This document shows positions 1 through 8,586 of a stretch of DNA of 46,582 nt, one piece after another (position 1 is the stretch's first letter; every line of letters starts with the position of its first letter). The translations under genes and the position numbers were made by a program. Source of the stretch: a virus; IMG/VR virus record IMGVR_UViG_3300027970_000045, positions 1-46,582 of that record; one strand, given 5' to 3'. The notes under the pieces are model-generated. The model worked only from the letters and a program-made list of their open reading frames with translations. It searched no databases and was not told the origin of the DNA.

Positions 1-529
1 TTTCAGACTCACCTTCACCTTTCTCTTTATTACCTTCTCCGGCATCCTTTTTTGGATCCTCTATAGGTTTTAATTTATCCGCAGGTTTTAAGTCATCCGC
101 CTTTTTTAATTCTGGTTTATCAATTTTTTTATCTGGGATGTCTGATTTTTTAGGTTCAGTAGCTTTTTTAGGAGTAGCTTCCGTCTTAGGTTTTTCTACT
201 GCCTTAGGTTTTTCTACTGCCTTAGGTTTTGCTGCTGCCTTAGGTTTTGCTTTAGCCTTAGGTTTAGCCTTAGGTTTAGCCTTAGGTTTCGCTGGCTTTC
301 CCTTAGCAGCTTCTATAAGTGATAAATATGACTCATTTTCAAGGAGTTCATCGTTAAATTCTTCTAAAGATTCAAGAAGATCTTCAATCTCTGTATCTTC
401 GAAAATTTCTATATCGAAATTGTCGGAAACACTTTCTATAAAACTCTCCATTAGAATAACATCAGACATTCTCTCATATTCTTGAAGAAGTTGATATTCT
501 AATAGAAGTATATTTTTAAGATTTCCCAT
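1..529 (-). CDS. Partial Lys/Ala/Pro-rich head-associated protein (3' end outside window)
   Basis: Reading from the ATG at 529 to the window edge gives 176 residues with no stop, so the C-terminus is missing. The first 70 residues are acidic and look helical. L71-I72-E73 followed by Ala matches the T4 gp21 cleavage rule (L/I-x-E). After it the protein becomes a basic low-complexity tail of repeated AKPK/EKPK units (about residues 77-115), then a mixed Lys/Asp/Pro stretch. This resembles histone H1-like tails. I infer a head protein whose acidic propeptide is removed, leaving a DNA-binding tail. An AATAAATA element sits 18 bp before the start (548-555). The function is not recognised by homology. 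Confidence 0.7.
   Translation of the reverse strand, partial: MGNLKNILLLEYQLLQEYERMSDVILMESFIESVSDNFDIEIFEDTEIEDLLESLEEFNDELLENESYLSLIEAAKGKPAKPKAKPKAKPKAKAKPKAAAKPKAVEKPKAVEKPKTEATPKKATEPKKSDIPDKKIDKPELKKADDLKPADKLKPIEDPKKDAGEGNKEKGEGESE
187..296 (-). repeat. 12-15 bp tandem repeats coding AKPK/EKPK units
   Basis: The plus strand shows repeated copies of gccttaggttt with short variable spacers. On the minus strand these encode the Pro-Lys-Ala units of the partial protein above. This kind of repeat can expand or contract by slippage, so the tail length may vary between related phages. Confidence 0.75.
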
Positions 530-550
530 TCTTTTATTCTATGTTTTTAT

Positions 551-1135
551 TTATTTGCTTTTTGGCTCAGGAATCGGTTCTAATTCTCCACCAGCTTTTG
601 CCATCCCTGGAAATTCAACTGAGGATGGAGCTTCACCTTTTAATTTGCCTAATTGTTTCTTTAGATCGTAGAGTTTTTGATATTTTCCTAGTTTTTGTAG
701 TTCAGCATCTAGTTCTTTTTGAGCTAGCTTTTTAACTTTACCTTTTTTGAAAAGGTACTGAACATACATTCCAGTAGCAACTGCTCCAGCAATAGCAGCA
801 CCTCCAGCAGCCATAGCCCCTGTTTTAACAATTCCAGTTGCTGTAGCAAAATCAGCTTTGTTATCATAAGAGGAATCTCCTGCAAATGCTGTATATTCAT
901 CAATCGATTCAATGTCCTCGGAGAAAGATTCAAATATATGATTTGTAATGGAATTAGGATTTGCTTCAAATGATTCACACATATACCCTACTGAAGTATG
1001 ATTAAGAAGTAAGAATTTAATTATTTCATTAAAGTCTTCTTGAACTGGACGATAGTTTTGGGATTTGCATAGAATAACAAATTCATTCAATTCTGAACGA
1101 AGATCTGAGTACTCGTTTGGATATATTAACTTCAT
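551..1135 (-). CDS. Hypothetical hydrophobic protein next to the capsid gene (194 aa)
   Basis: I do not recognise the family. The first 95 residues are mixed and acidic. A Gly/Ala-rich hydrophobic segment (about residues 103-127, TGAMAAGGAAIAGAV) could span a membrane or form a glycine-zipper helix. A Lys-rich helix with coiled-coil character and a Pro-rich tail follow. It lies directly downstream of the gp23 terminator and has its own GATATATA element 24 bp before the ATG, so it is likely expressed late and separately from gp23. It lacks the usual targeting peptide, although L-N-E occurs near residue 17. A virion or head-assembly role is inferred from position only. Confidence 0.75.
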   Translation of the reverse strand: MKLIYPNEYSDLRSELNEFVILCKSQNYRPVQEDFNEIIKFLLLNHTSVGYMCESFEANPNSITNHIFESFSEDIESIDEYTAFAGDSSYDNKADFATATGIVKTGAMAAGGAAIAGAVATGMYVQYLFKKGKVKKLAQKELDAELQKLGKYQKLYDLKKQLGKLKGEAPSSVEFPGMAKAGGELEPIPEPKSK

Positions 1136-1159
1136 ATCTATTATATGCTTTATTTGTTC

Positions 1160-1167
1160 TATATATC
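1160..1167 (-). promoter_or_regulatory. Candidate late promoter element GATATATA
   Basis: The minus strand reads GATATATA, 24 bp before the ATG at 1135 and just after the gp23 terminator. The motif and spacing recur before many virion genes in this window and resemble the T4 late element TATAAATA. Assignment is by motif and position only. Confidence 0.5.
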
Positions 1168-1186
1168 TTTTAGAAAAAATGACAAT

Positions 1187-1218
1187 AAAAAAAGAGCCAC
1201 TCTTTCGAGTAGCTCTTT
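1187..1218 (-). terminator. Rho-independent terminator after gp23
   Basis: The minus strand forms a 12-bp stem (AAAGAGCTACTC with GAGTGGCTCTTT, one G-U pair) closed by a GAAA tetraloop and followed by a run of T. It lies about 20 bp after the gp23 stop codon, as expected for a strongly expressed capsid gene. Confidence 0.92.
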
Positions 1219-1240
1219 AATATGAAGTATAAGGTTAAGA

Positions 1241-2863
1241 TTATACTAGAGAACCAAGTTCTGAAGCCAAGTTAACACCTGAAGTCAAATACATAGTTTC
1301 TGGATGGAAACCTGCTTCAACTAAAGCGTAACGAGATTTAACAGCAACCTTAGGAGCCATAGTTCCTTCAGCGATTGTTTGTACTGATTCAGCCATTAAG
1401 TAAGGCATGAATACAAGACCTGGAGAGTTACCATCACCTTTACGGCCTACACAGAAACGAGTATCGTTCCAAGCACGGTTTGGATCGTTGTAGATCGCAA
1501 GACCTGCAAGTGTTCCAATTGGGTAAAGTGAACCTGCCATTTGGTTAATTGTATTAGCCATTGGTGCAGGGATAAATCCAGCAACATCTTGTAATGCTGA
1601 ACATACTTGTCCGTTAGTTACTACGAAAGTAGCTGGACCACGACGACCTCTAATAGCGATTAAGTTCGCAATAGCAAGGATCTTAGACATGATCTTTCTT
1701 TGACGTGTATGTAAGTTCTCTGAAGCAGAGTTAGCAACCTCAGTCTGATTAACTGTTTGATTTCTCAAAGAAGTTGATTGGATGTAAGCACCGAAGTTAG
1801 TTCCAGAAGCACATCCTGTACCAGCGATGATTGCAGTTTGACCTAAGTTCAAGAAGAAGTTAAGACCTTGAGTACGTACAACGAATTCATGGTTTCTTTC
1901 TCCTAAGAAGAATAAACGATCTAGGATATTTTTGTTGATTGATTGAGTCAATTCGTTGATAAGTACTGATTCTACTTGAGATACAGCATCTACTCCGAAT
2001 TGTTTCAAATCTTGAACTTGCTCACGAGTAACAGCAGCAGCAACTTGGAAAGTCTTAGCTTCAACTGATTTGTTGAATAGACTTAAGTTCATTACATTGT
2101 CTGTTGTACCTTCACCGTCGGCTCTTGAGTAAGGATCGTTAATATCGAATCCTGTGTAATCATTGTCTTTCAACGCTGTTCCAGAGAATCCAGTAATATG
2201 ATCTTCTAAAGCTTTAACTAATTCAATAGTTAAACCAGTAGTAGCACCAGTTACACCACTAATACCTGTTACACCAATTGCAGTAGTTGCAACAGTAAGT
2301 AAAGTACCACTTGTTAAAGTTCCTCTTACATGGAAGATTGGATAACCATCAATACGAGAAGCTCCAACATAACCTAAAGTAATACCGCTAATAGCAACTG
2401 AAGTACCACCAGCAACGAATGCAGGAATAGCAGTTGAACCATAGTTAACTTTAATTAATAAAGGAAGATTATCACCTGTACCAGAAGTTTTACCACCAGC
2501 ATATACGAAATCCAAGTATGTAAGAACACCCATTGGACCAGGCATAGGAACTACAGGAACTAAATCTAGACCTACAGTTTGAGCAGCAACTTGCATAGCA
2601 AGAGGAAGAAGTGTGTGAGCTTTATCACCAGAACCTGCTTGTCCAGTGTAAAAATCAGTTTGTGTTCCAGGATCACCAGGGAAACGGGTTGAACCCATAC
2701 CATTAACAGCACCTAGAACTGCAGTTGAATTACTTTCGTAAAGTTCATGATAGTGGCAGTATTTAGACATCCACTCAATACGACTACGATCAGTAATACC
2801 AACTTCGGACTCCAAAATTGGAGACCATTTAGAGAAAATCTCTTGTTCGTTTAACAAATACAT
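1241..2863 (-). CDS. 23: Major capsid protein, T4 gp23-like
   Basis: This 540-residue protein has the length and layout of T4 gp23, the HK97-fold subunit that builds the head hexamers. The N-terminus (NEQEIFSKWSPILES) matches the gp23 propeptide pattern. The predicted maturation cut is after L41-Y42-E43, fitting the L-x-E rule of the gp21 protease encoded nearby. The mature arm then starts SNSTAVLGAVNGMGS. The body includes motifs typical of the family, such as RRGPATFVV near residue 410 and the C-terminal FHPETMYL region. Gene order portal, protease, small ORF, capsid is as in T4-like head clusters. Two promoter-like elements lie upstream and a strong terminator lies downstream. Confidence 0.95.
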   Translation of the reverse strand: MYLLNEQEIFSKWSPILESEVGITDRSRIEWMSKYCHYHELYESNSTAVLGAVNGMGSTRFPGDPGTQTDFYTGQAGSGDKAHTLLPLAMQVAAQTVGLDLVPVVPMPGPMGVLTYLDFVYAGGKTSGTGDNLPLLIKVNYGSTAIPAFVAGGTSVAISGITLGYVGASRIDGYPIFHVRGTLTSGTLLTVATTAIGVTGISGVTGATTGLTIELVKALEDHITGFSGTALKDNDYTGFDINDPYSRADGEGTTDNVMNLSLFNKSVEAKTFQVAAAVTREQVQDLKQFGVDAVSQVESVLINELTQSINKNILDRLFFLGERNHEFVVRTQGLNFFLNLGQTAIIAGTGCASGTNFGAYIQSTSLRNQTVNQTEVANSASENLHTRQRKIMSKILAIANLIAIRGRRGPATFVVTNGQVCSALQDVAGFIPAPMANTINQMAGSLYPIGTLAGLAIYNDPNRAWNDTRFCVGRKGDGNSPGLVFMPYLMAESVQTIAEGTMAPKVAVKSRYALVEAGFHPETMYLTSGVNLASELGSLV

Positions 2864-2887
2864 TTTGTTTGTGTTTTTTTGTTGTTT

Positions 2888-2895
2888 TATTTATT
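2888..2895 (-). promoter_or_regulatory. Candidate proximal late promoter element AATAAATA for gp23
   Basis: AATAAATA on the minus strand, 24 bp before the gp23 ATG, differs from the T4 late element TATAAATA at one base. Leader DNA here is very A-rich, so a chance match is possible. Confidence 0.35.
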
Positions 2896-2939
2896 TTTCC
2901 TATAGCTTTTGGCATCTTAGCGTTTTCGGAATTTCTTAC

Positions 2940-2947
2940 TATATATC
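2940..2947 (-). promoter_or_regulatory. Candidate distal late promoter element GATATATA for gp23
   Basis: The minus strand reads GATATATA just after the stop codon of the preceding gene and 76 bp before the gp23 ATG. The same octamer precedes gp21 and several other virion genes at shorter spacing. If used, it would give gp23 an unusually long leader. Confidence 0.45.
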
Positions 2948-2950
2948 TTA

Positions 2951-3358
2951 TTAGAAATTAGAATTTACGGTGAATTGATATGCTATAAATCCTTCGTCAG
3001 AAGTTCGTGTAACATTAAGTACAGAATCATATTCTGCATCGAACATATCATTATCGAAGATTTCTGTTTGCTTAAATTTCCTTTCTAAAAAATCATAAAT
3101 TGTACCACCCAATTTTGTCTCTTCCTCTGAATTTTCATCTGATTGCATAACTTGAGAGATATCGCCATCGGCGATACCTAATTTTTTAGCAAATTGTTCA
3201 GCAGCTGCTTGCATTTCTGAATCACCTTTAGTTCCCCATGCATTTGATAAAACACTTGTTGATACAATTTTTCTATCAGAAAAAGCCTTTTTAGACATAT
3301 TTCCTTCTGTTATTAAAGATTCATTTAAGAATTCACTGAATGATAGTAATGTTTTCAT
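2951..3358 (-). CDS. Small head protein with capsid-targeting N-terminus (135 aa)
   Basis: The N-terminus MKTLLSFSEFLNES fits the targeting peptide shared by many proteins here, with a predicted cut after L-N-E (residue 13). A second possible site, L-I-T-E, follows four residues later. The rest is acidic and not recognised; it has a short helical region (EMQAAAEQFAKKLG) and a beta-rich C-terminus. It lies between the protease-scaffold gene and gp23 with a 5-bp gap to the former, so it belongs to the head-assembly unit. I infer a prohead-core or internal head component; no function can be named. Confidence 0.8.
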   Translation of the reverse strand: MKTLLSFSEFLNESLITEGNMSKKAFSDRKIVSTSVLSNAWGTKGDSEMQAAAEQFAKKLGIADGDISQVMQSDENSEEETKLGGTIYDFLERKFKQTEIFDNDMFDAEYDSVLNVTRTSDEGFIAYQFTVNSNF

Positions 3359-3363
3359 ATATT

Positions 3364-5268
3364 TTATTTTTTGAATCTTTGACGGAATCCAGCTTTTACA
3401 GCATCCAAATAAGTATCTGGAGTTTTGTATTCAGAAGTCTCATTGAGTGGAGCATTTAAGTTTTCGTTTTCGTTAATCAAATCTACTTTAACTTCTCTTA
3501 AATCTCTAGTTGCCCAGAAATTATCAATTTGATATTGAGATTCAAGTAATCTTGTAGAAGCTTGAGCTTTAATAGCGTTCTTTTGAGATTCAGTTAAAGT
3601 ATTCCAAGAAGCTAAGTATCTATTTGGCATTTGAAGTAACCAATCTGCTCTTTTTGTAGGTTGTGTAAAACAGGATTCCCAAATCTTATTAGCATCAGCG
3701 GTTCCATAATATCTATTAGTTTGAAAAGCATTAACTATTTTTTCTTGAGTTTCAGAATTAAGAGAATCAAATTCTCTTCTTTTTGTTTCACCTAAGAATT
3801 GAAAGAAATGATATTTTTTATCAACTTCCGATTCCTTTTCAGTTTTAGCTGATTCAAGAATAGCATTCAATTGATTTGTAATATCTGATTTGAAATCATC
3901 ATTGTTATCAACTTCTAAAGACTCGGAAATTTGTACAATTTCTTTTGCTTTTTCTGTGATGATATCAGTTGATTTTTTGATGTCTTCGAATGAAGCACCT
4001 TCATTGATTTGTTCAACTACATAACCTAAGTAGTTTGATAGGTTTTCGGTATTTTCTTTTAAGTATTCAGAGTATTTAACAACGGAATCAACTCCTTCAA
4101 CGATATAATCATTATGAGAAATAACTTTATCTAGTTGTTCGTTGATGTGTGTTTGATATCCCCAACGATTAGAAGTTTCTTCTGAAAGGTAATTAGAGAA
4201 ATCAATTAAAGACGAAGTTTTTTCACCAAGATATTGTGTATAATTGATGCTTTCGTTTGTTTTCTCAGCAACCATTTTAGTATACTCAATTAGGTGATCC
4301 ATTGATTCAGCAAGTTGTTCTGAGTAATTGATTCCTACATTAGTTTTTTCTCCAACTAATTCGGCGTAGTTTTTAACTTTCTCGAGATTTTCAATGATAT
4401 AATCATTATGAGAAACTAATCCATCAACATTTTCGGTAATTCTACCAATATGTTCTTGAATACTATTTACTTTTTTAGCAATTGATTCCGCATATTTAAC
4501 GAGTCCTTCATTTAAAGATTTGTCATCTTTATTTGATGAAGCTTCCTGAACAGATGTTTTAAGATTTTCAAATTCATTCTTAATTATCTTCGTATACTCA
4601 TTAAAGTCCTCAACGGAAATGTATTTTTTTGCATCCATTTCGTTTATTTTTTTATTTTCGGGTTCTATGTTATTTTCTTTGTTTTCTGCAATTTTATTAG
4701 ATGCAAAAGTCCAAAAATCAGGAACTTCAAAAAGTCCTATATTATCATCTTCAGCATCAAAACCATAACTTTCATTTACTCTTTTTAATTCGGCATTTGA
4801 AAATCCTGGATTTGCAACTAAGTCATAAGTAAACATTTTTTTTATTTTTACGTGACCGTTGCTTTCAACAACACCAGCAGCTCTACTAGAAATATGAAGA
4901 GGAACTCCTGCATCAACAAGGGCTCTAGCATTTTTTCCAGCATCTGTATTTAATAAACGAATACGACCTGTAACTTTTTTAGTAGAAGGATCATAATCAA
5001 TAGATTCAATTACGTGAGATGCATTTTTAAGAGAAATATCAAAAGATTTTGGATGATCTAATTCACCTAAAAGTTTGTTATTTTCACATTGTTTTTTAAG
5101 CTCATTAACGTGAGGGAGAATCTCCTTTTCGTCATATATTCTATTATTGTTGTTCTTAACGCCAATTTCAGTAAATGTTCCCTCTAAGACGTATTTGTCT
5201 TCTCCTTCGGAGATAAGGTTCAATTTATTTTCCGATCGTTCAACAATCAGAAGAGTCTTATTGCTCAT
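3364..5268 (-). CDS. 21: Prohead protease fused to scaffold core (gp21-gp22-like fusion)
   Basis: The first ~180 residues match the T4 prohead protease gp21: LGELDHP holds the catalytic His72, and HISSRAAG (125-132) holds the catalytic Ser (127 or 128). The remaining ~450 residues are a long acidic helical region with a repeat of about 20 residues (pattern NY-x-x-YLxExT, roughly 285-420), then a mixed domain ending DTYLDAVKAGFRQRF, which resembles the gp22 scaffold C-terminus. L/I-x-E sites are dense in the repeat, as in T4 gp22, which gp21 degrades. Met211 follows an A-rich tract typical of starts here and follows I-N-E, so scaffold alone might also be made. T4 gp21 is about 212 residues; this protein is 634. 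Confidence 0.9.
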   Translation of the reverse strand: MSNKTLLIVERSENKLNLISEGEDKYVLEGTFTEIGVKNNNNRIYDEKEILPHVNELKKQCENNKLLGELDHPKSFDISLKNASHVIESIDYDPSTKKVTGRIRLLNTDAGKNARALVDAGVPLHISSRAAGVVESNGHVKIKKMFTYDLVANPGFSNAELKRVNESYGFDAEDDNIGLFEVPDFWTFASNKIAENKENNIEPENKKINEMDAKKYISVEDFNEYTKIIKNEFENLKTSVQEASSNKDDKSLNEGLVKYAESIAKKVNSIQEHIGRITENVDGLVSHNDYIIENLEKVKNYAELVGEKTNVGINYSEQLAESMDHLIEYTKMVAEKTNESINYTQYLGEKTSSLIDFSNYLSEETSNRWGYQTHINEQLDKVISHNDYIVEGVDSVVKYSEYLKENTENLSNYLGYVVEQINEGASFEDIKKSTDIITEKAKEIVQISESLEVDNNDDFKSDITNQLNAILESAKTEKESEVDKKYHFFQFLGETKRREFDSLNSETQEKIVNAFQTNRYYGTADANKIWESCFTQPTKRADWLLQMPNRYLASWNTLTESQKNAIKAQASTRLLESQYQIDNFWATRDLREVKVDLINENENLNAPLNETSEYKTPDTYLDAVKAGFRQRFKK

Positions 5269-5289
5269 AGTTTAAGCTTTATTTTTAGG

Positions 5290-5297
5290 TATATATC
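5290..5297 (-). promoter_or_regulatory. Candidate late promoter element GATATATA for gp21
   Basis: GATATATA on the minus strand, 21 bp before the protease-scaffold ATG and between two head genes. It is one of the set of equally spaced elements. Confidence 0.55.
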
Positions 5298-5329
5298 TTT
5301 AGACTTATTTAGCTTTTTCTCAATGCTAA

Positions 5330-6940
5330 TTAAGCTATAGCTTCTGCTGATTTCTTAGATGCAGCTAATTTATCTTCATCTTCAATTGTTTTCATTTTCT
5401 TATTTGTTCGTAGATCTTCTGCGGATAATCCTAAGAATCTTTGAATTAAGAATTCGGATGCAAAGTATTTAATTTCATTCATATTAGCATCCATTTCAAC
5501 AAGACCATCTTTCATTGCTGTAACAAAATCAAGACGTTTTTGAAGGATTTCTATTTCTTTCATCTCTTCAAAAATGTTATATTTATGGAATTTTATACCG
5601 ATTTGTGCTTTAAATGCATCATCATCTTTTAATTCTGGAAAGTCAAGACACATCTGAATCCAAAGAGGTTTAACAAGAATTTCTTGAAATACGGATCTAA
5701 TACGAGTAACAAAACGACCAAATTTAATTTCGTCTCTTGTCATACCTTCAGCATTCATCTCCCAAGAAGGCGGTGATTCCATATCAAAACGAGAAAGAGG
5801 AATTTTAGATACTTTAATTAGTTTTTCACGAAAGTATTTAAGAGCTTCTGTATCAGAAAGATCAGGTCCGTCATTACCAATAGTTTCAATTGTTGGTTCT
5901 CCAGCTTCACCAGATGGTAACCAATACTCTTTATTAAATGGCATCATTGCTTTACCATTAACTTTTAGCTCTCCTGATTCTGTATCAAAATCGATATTTT
6001 CTCGGTAGTTTTGCATCAAAACACCTAGAGATTGACGAGCTCTTGTTTTAGATTTACCACCAACAGGAATAACGAATTTTGTTTTGAATGAAGCATTTAC
6101 AGTAGCCCAAATTACTCGGGAATGTTCCATAATTCTTAGTAAGTTAAATGATCTTACTAAACGTTCTACATAAGAAACACGATTTGCTGTGTTAACATTT
6201 GCATATGATATGTATATGACTTGTGAATCATATAGCTTTCTTTCTTTTTGTACTTGACCTTTGAATTGAGTCCAAATTTTCTTTCCTTCTTTATCAAGTC
6301 CTGGAGTTAAATTGATTGGATCTATTTCTTTGAAACCAATAATTCTAGTTTGTTCCTTATTGTAAATAATTTCAAAAGAGACAAATCCATCAACTAACCA
6401 TTTTCTAAAATATGACCAAGCAGCGATATCATTATTGAATCCAAAGTATTGATAAATTCTTTTGAAGTTAGTTTCTAATGCGATTCTAACAGCTTCAATA
6501 GTTCCAGGTTCTAATGTTTCGTCATCAAAAGCTACAGGAATACAAAAGTAATTTTTATCATCATATACAATAGCTTCATCACAAATAGTATCTAGAATTT
6601 CTTCGATTTCATCTTGTACAGCGAATTTACGAAGATCTTCTCTCTTTTTTGGATATGATTTATCGAATATAGAAATTGATTTTCTTAAATTAATATCTGT
6701 CATTGAAAGATTAGCAAATAAAGCATAATCATCATATTCTCCACCGGTAGCATTCCGTGGATCCATTTTCCAACCATACAAATCTTCATTAACACCAATA
6801 GATTTAGAGTTACGAAGAACCATATCGTCATACATCATCCCGAAAGATGATAGAGATTTTAAAGCTTTAGAAACGATATTTCTTGCTGAGGCACTTTGTC
6901 TCTGTGCATAAACATCATCTCTATTTACAAAACCTGACAT
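5330..6940 (-). CDS. 20: Portal vertex protein, T4 gp20-like
   Basis: The 536-residue length and sequence fit T4 gp20, which forms the dodecameric portal used for head initiation, DNA packaging and tail joining. Family features include EEILDTICDEAIV near residue 112, the RSFNLLRIMEHSRVIWA stem region, and the EYWLPSGEAGEPTIETIG segment followed by LIKVSKIPLSRFDME, typical of gp20 crown and clip regions. It lies upstream of the protease-scaffold gene, as in T4 (20, 21, 22, 23). An AATATATA element lies 20 bp before the start, and the leader is A-rich without a Shine-Dalgarno sequence. Confidence 0.95.
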   Translation of the reverse strand: MSGFVNRDDVYAQRQSASARNIVSKALKSLSSFGMMYDDMVLRNSKSIGVNEDLYGWKMDPRNATGGEYDDYALFANLSMTDINLRKSISIFDKSYPKKREDLRKFAVQDEIEEILDTICDEAIVYDDKNYFCIPVAFDDETLEPGTIEAVRIALETNFKRIYQYFGFNNDIAAWSYFRKWLVDGFVSFEIIYNKEQTRIIGFKEIDPINLTPGLDKEGKKIWTQFKGQVQKERKLYDSQVIYISYANVNTANRVSYVERLVRSFNLLRIMEHSRVIWATVNASFKTKFVIPVGGKSKTRARQSLGVLMQNYRENIDFDTESGELKVNGKAMMPFNKEYWLPSGEAGEPTIETIGNDGPDLSDTEALKYFREKLIKVSKIPLSRFDMESPPSWEMNAEGMTRDEIKFGRFVTRIRSVFQEILVKPLWIQMCLDFPELKDDDAFKAQIGIKFHKYNIFEEMKEIEILQKRLDFVTAMKDGLVEMDANMNEIKYFASEFLIQRFLGLSAEDLRTNKKMKTIEDEDKLAASKKSAEAIA

Positions 6941-6960
6941 ATTTTTCTTTTTAATTATTG

Positions 6961-6968
6961 TATATATT
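6961..6968 (-). promoter_or_regulatory. Candidate late promoter element AATATATA for gp20
   Basis: AATATATA on the minus strand, 20 bp before the portal ATG; it differs by one base from the GATATATA form seen before other virion genes. Confidence 0.4.
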
Positions 6969-7016
6969 CAATCTTAAACTATCACATATTTTATGTTAAT
7001 TACTCATTCGAGTTTC

Positions 7017-7766
7017 TTATTTAAGGAACTTAAAACGATTCTTCTTTTGGGATTCTTCAGTCTTCTTTAACATAGCTCCTTTATTTGTTCTACATCTTAA
7101 AACATAATCTTCATAATTTTTATAGATGTCAAATAACTTACCGTCTCCTTTTATTTCAGGGAAGATTTGTGGAATGTCTAGCTTACTCATTTTATCCCAA
7201 TGTTCGTAAGCTATAACATATGCTGGTGATTGAATTTGCTTAGGAAGGTAATTTCTTATTGCCCAAGAAAGACCGAATTGATCAAGACTAAGTTTTAATC
7301 GATAAACATCGAGTGGTATATTGACTTGTTCAACAGCGTCTCCTGCTTTTTTCTTAATTGATTCTTTCATTGGTTTATCATACATCTTTTTAATTTCATC
7401 CATGATATATTTTCTTGCCTTCGGTGGATACCAACTAAGATTCAATCCAACATTCATTTCTCCTTGAGCAGCTGGCATTTTTCCTAGTGATAAAACTATG
7501 GGGTGTTCATCCCAAAATGAATATTTGTCTTTGTGAAATGGTTTATATTTGAAAATGTAAATTTTTCCTGGAATAAAGAAAGGATCTTTGCTTTTAGCAA
7601 CATCTTTTGCTTTACTATCTTTCATTTTCTTAAGTAACCAAGCATAAACATCTTTAGGCTTAGCATCCGGTCCTAAATCTTCTTCTTTACTCTCTTCTTC
7701 TTTTCCACCTGCTTCTATATTAAGAATCTGTAGTAGATAAGAAAAGAATTCAATTATACTTTTCAT
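7017..7766 (-). CDS. Possible DNA end protector or head-completion protein (gp2-like?)
   Basis: The ATG at 7766 overlaps the gp4 stop as ATGA, a better start than the upstream TTG, giving 249 residues. The N-terminal helix (MKSIIEFFSYLLQ) is followed by an acidic linker. The central motif GKIYIFKYKPFHKD, then FWDEHPIVLSLG and VGLNLSWYPP, resembles a conserved block I associate with phage head-completion or DNA-end proteins; I recall this only loosely. In T4, gene 2 lies next to gene 4, which supports gp2. The C-terminus is Lys-rich. It could equally be another neck or baseplate protein. Confidence 0.65.
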   Translation of the reverse strand: MKSIIEFFSYLLQILNIEAGGKEEESKEEDLGPDAKPKDVYAWLLKKMKDSKAKDVAKSKDPFFIPGKIYIFKYKPFHKDKYSFWDEHPIVLSLGKMPAAQGEMNVGLNLSWYPPKARKYIMDEIKKMYDKPMKESIKKKAGDAVEQVNIPLDVYRLKLSLDQFGLSWAIRNYLPKQIQSPAYVIAYEHWDKMSKLDIPQIFPEIKGDGKLFDIYKNYEDYVLRCRTNKGAMLKKTEESQKKNRFKFLK

Positions 7767-8233
7767 ATACTTTTGAAAAAATCTTCTGTTACCAACATAA
7801 ATTTCCAACCTCGAGAAGAAGCATACTGTTCAGCTGCAGATTTCTTACACATATTCTTCACATATTCAGTGAATAACCATTTGTAAGATTCAACTGATTT
7901 TACAGTTTTTCTCTTAGGAGGTGCTGGTTTTTGTAGTTGCATTTTTGGTTTTACTTCTACAATAAAAGTCTGTCCGTCTTCTAAATGAACTATAAAATCA
8001 GGATAGTATTTGTGGTATTTGTTATCTAAGGGACTAAAATAAGGAATACAGAAAGATTCCGAAGACCATTTTTTGATCTCCGGATTTCTTTCACAATATA
8101 AACAAAATTTTCTCTCCCATGAAGATCGATAAATTATGGGTCCTATTCCTTGATATTTTTTACATTCATTCAAAGGAAAATAGCCTTGAACAAACCCTGA
8201 CTTCTTCGAAGGTTTATTACTTTTTATCGACAT
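7763..8233 (-). CDS. 4: Head completion protein, T4 gp4-like
   Basis: This 156-residue protein matches T4 gp4 (also called gp50/65), needed to finish DNA-filled heads before tail joining. Shared features in order are KYQGIGPIIYRSSWERKF, NPEIKKWSSESFCIPYF, HKYYPDFIVHLEDG, FIVEVKPK, and a C-terminal GWKFMLVTED. The D...E-x-K pattern (PDF...VEVKPK) is that of a restriction-endonuclease-like nuclease fold. It is translationally coupled to the next gene through an ATGA overlap. Confidence 0.92.
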   Translation of the reverse strand: MSIKSNKPSKKSGFVQGYFPLNECKKYQGIGPIIYRSSWERKFCLYCERNPEIKKWSSESFCIPYFSPLDNKYHKYYPDFIVHLEDGQTFIVEVKPKMQLQKPAPPKRKTVKSVESYKWLFTEYVKNMCKKSAAEQYASSRGWKFMLVTEDFFKSI

Positions 8234-8242
8234 AAATAGTTA

Positions 8243-8557
8243 TTATGCTGCTACTTGAGAAATTCCACCAGCTGCAATAATTTTAGTGATTGCATCATCG
8301 GAAAAAGACATAGGCTCAGCATTATGATCAGCTTCATTAAAGATATGGTAACCATCAGTATATCCTGAATATATCATATCTGTGTTAGTTTTACCATCTA
8401 AAGTAATAGTAAATTCTTTACCTGGAAGTAAATCATCAATAGATTTAACAGCTGGTAAAGTTGGGTCAGTATCCTTTTGTTTTGCTGGATCATAACCATT
8501 TGCATCGTTAGCAGCTTCGTTTACGAATTGCTCGAATGTAGGAATGTAATTCTTCAT
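8243..8557 (-). CDS. Internal head protein candidate with targeting peptide and SH3-like module (104 aa)
   Basis: The N-terminus MKNYIPTFEQFVNEA fits the targeting peptide with a predicted cut after V-N-E. The mature remainder is about 90 residues. Its C-terminal half (LLPGKEFTITLDG ... SGYTDGYHIFNEA) matches the C-terminus of the 535-residue protein at 11589-13196, so both share a small beta-rich module that may dock them to a common partner. A GATAAATA element lies 21 bp before the start. Family and function are unknown. Confidence 0.8.
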   Translation of the reverse strand: MKNYIPTFEQFVNEAANDANGYDPAKQKDTDPTLPAVKSIDDLLPGKEFTITLDGKTNTDMIYSGYTDGYHIFNEADHNAEPMSFSDDAITKIIAAGGISQVAA

Positions 8558-8578
8558 TTTATTTGTTTTTGTTTTTAT

Positions 8579-8586
8579 TATTTATC
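8579..8586 (-). promoter_or_regulatory. Candidate late promoter element GATAAATA
   Basis: GATAAATA on the minus strand, 21 bp before the ATG at 8557; seven of eight bases match the T4 late element TATAAATA. Confidence 0.55.

Noticed and set aside
138-485. Plus-strand ORF with Leu/Ala/Gly repeats
   Set aside because: It is the antisense of the AKPK repeat in the minus-strand partial gene; its repeats are explained by that gene.
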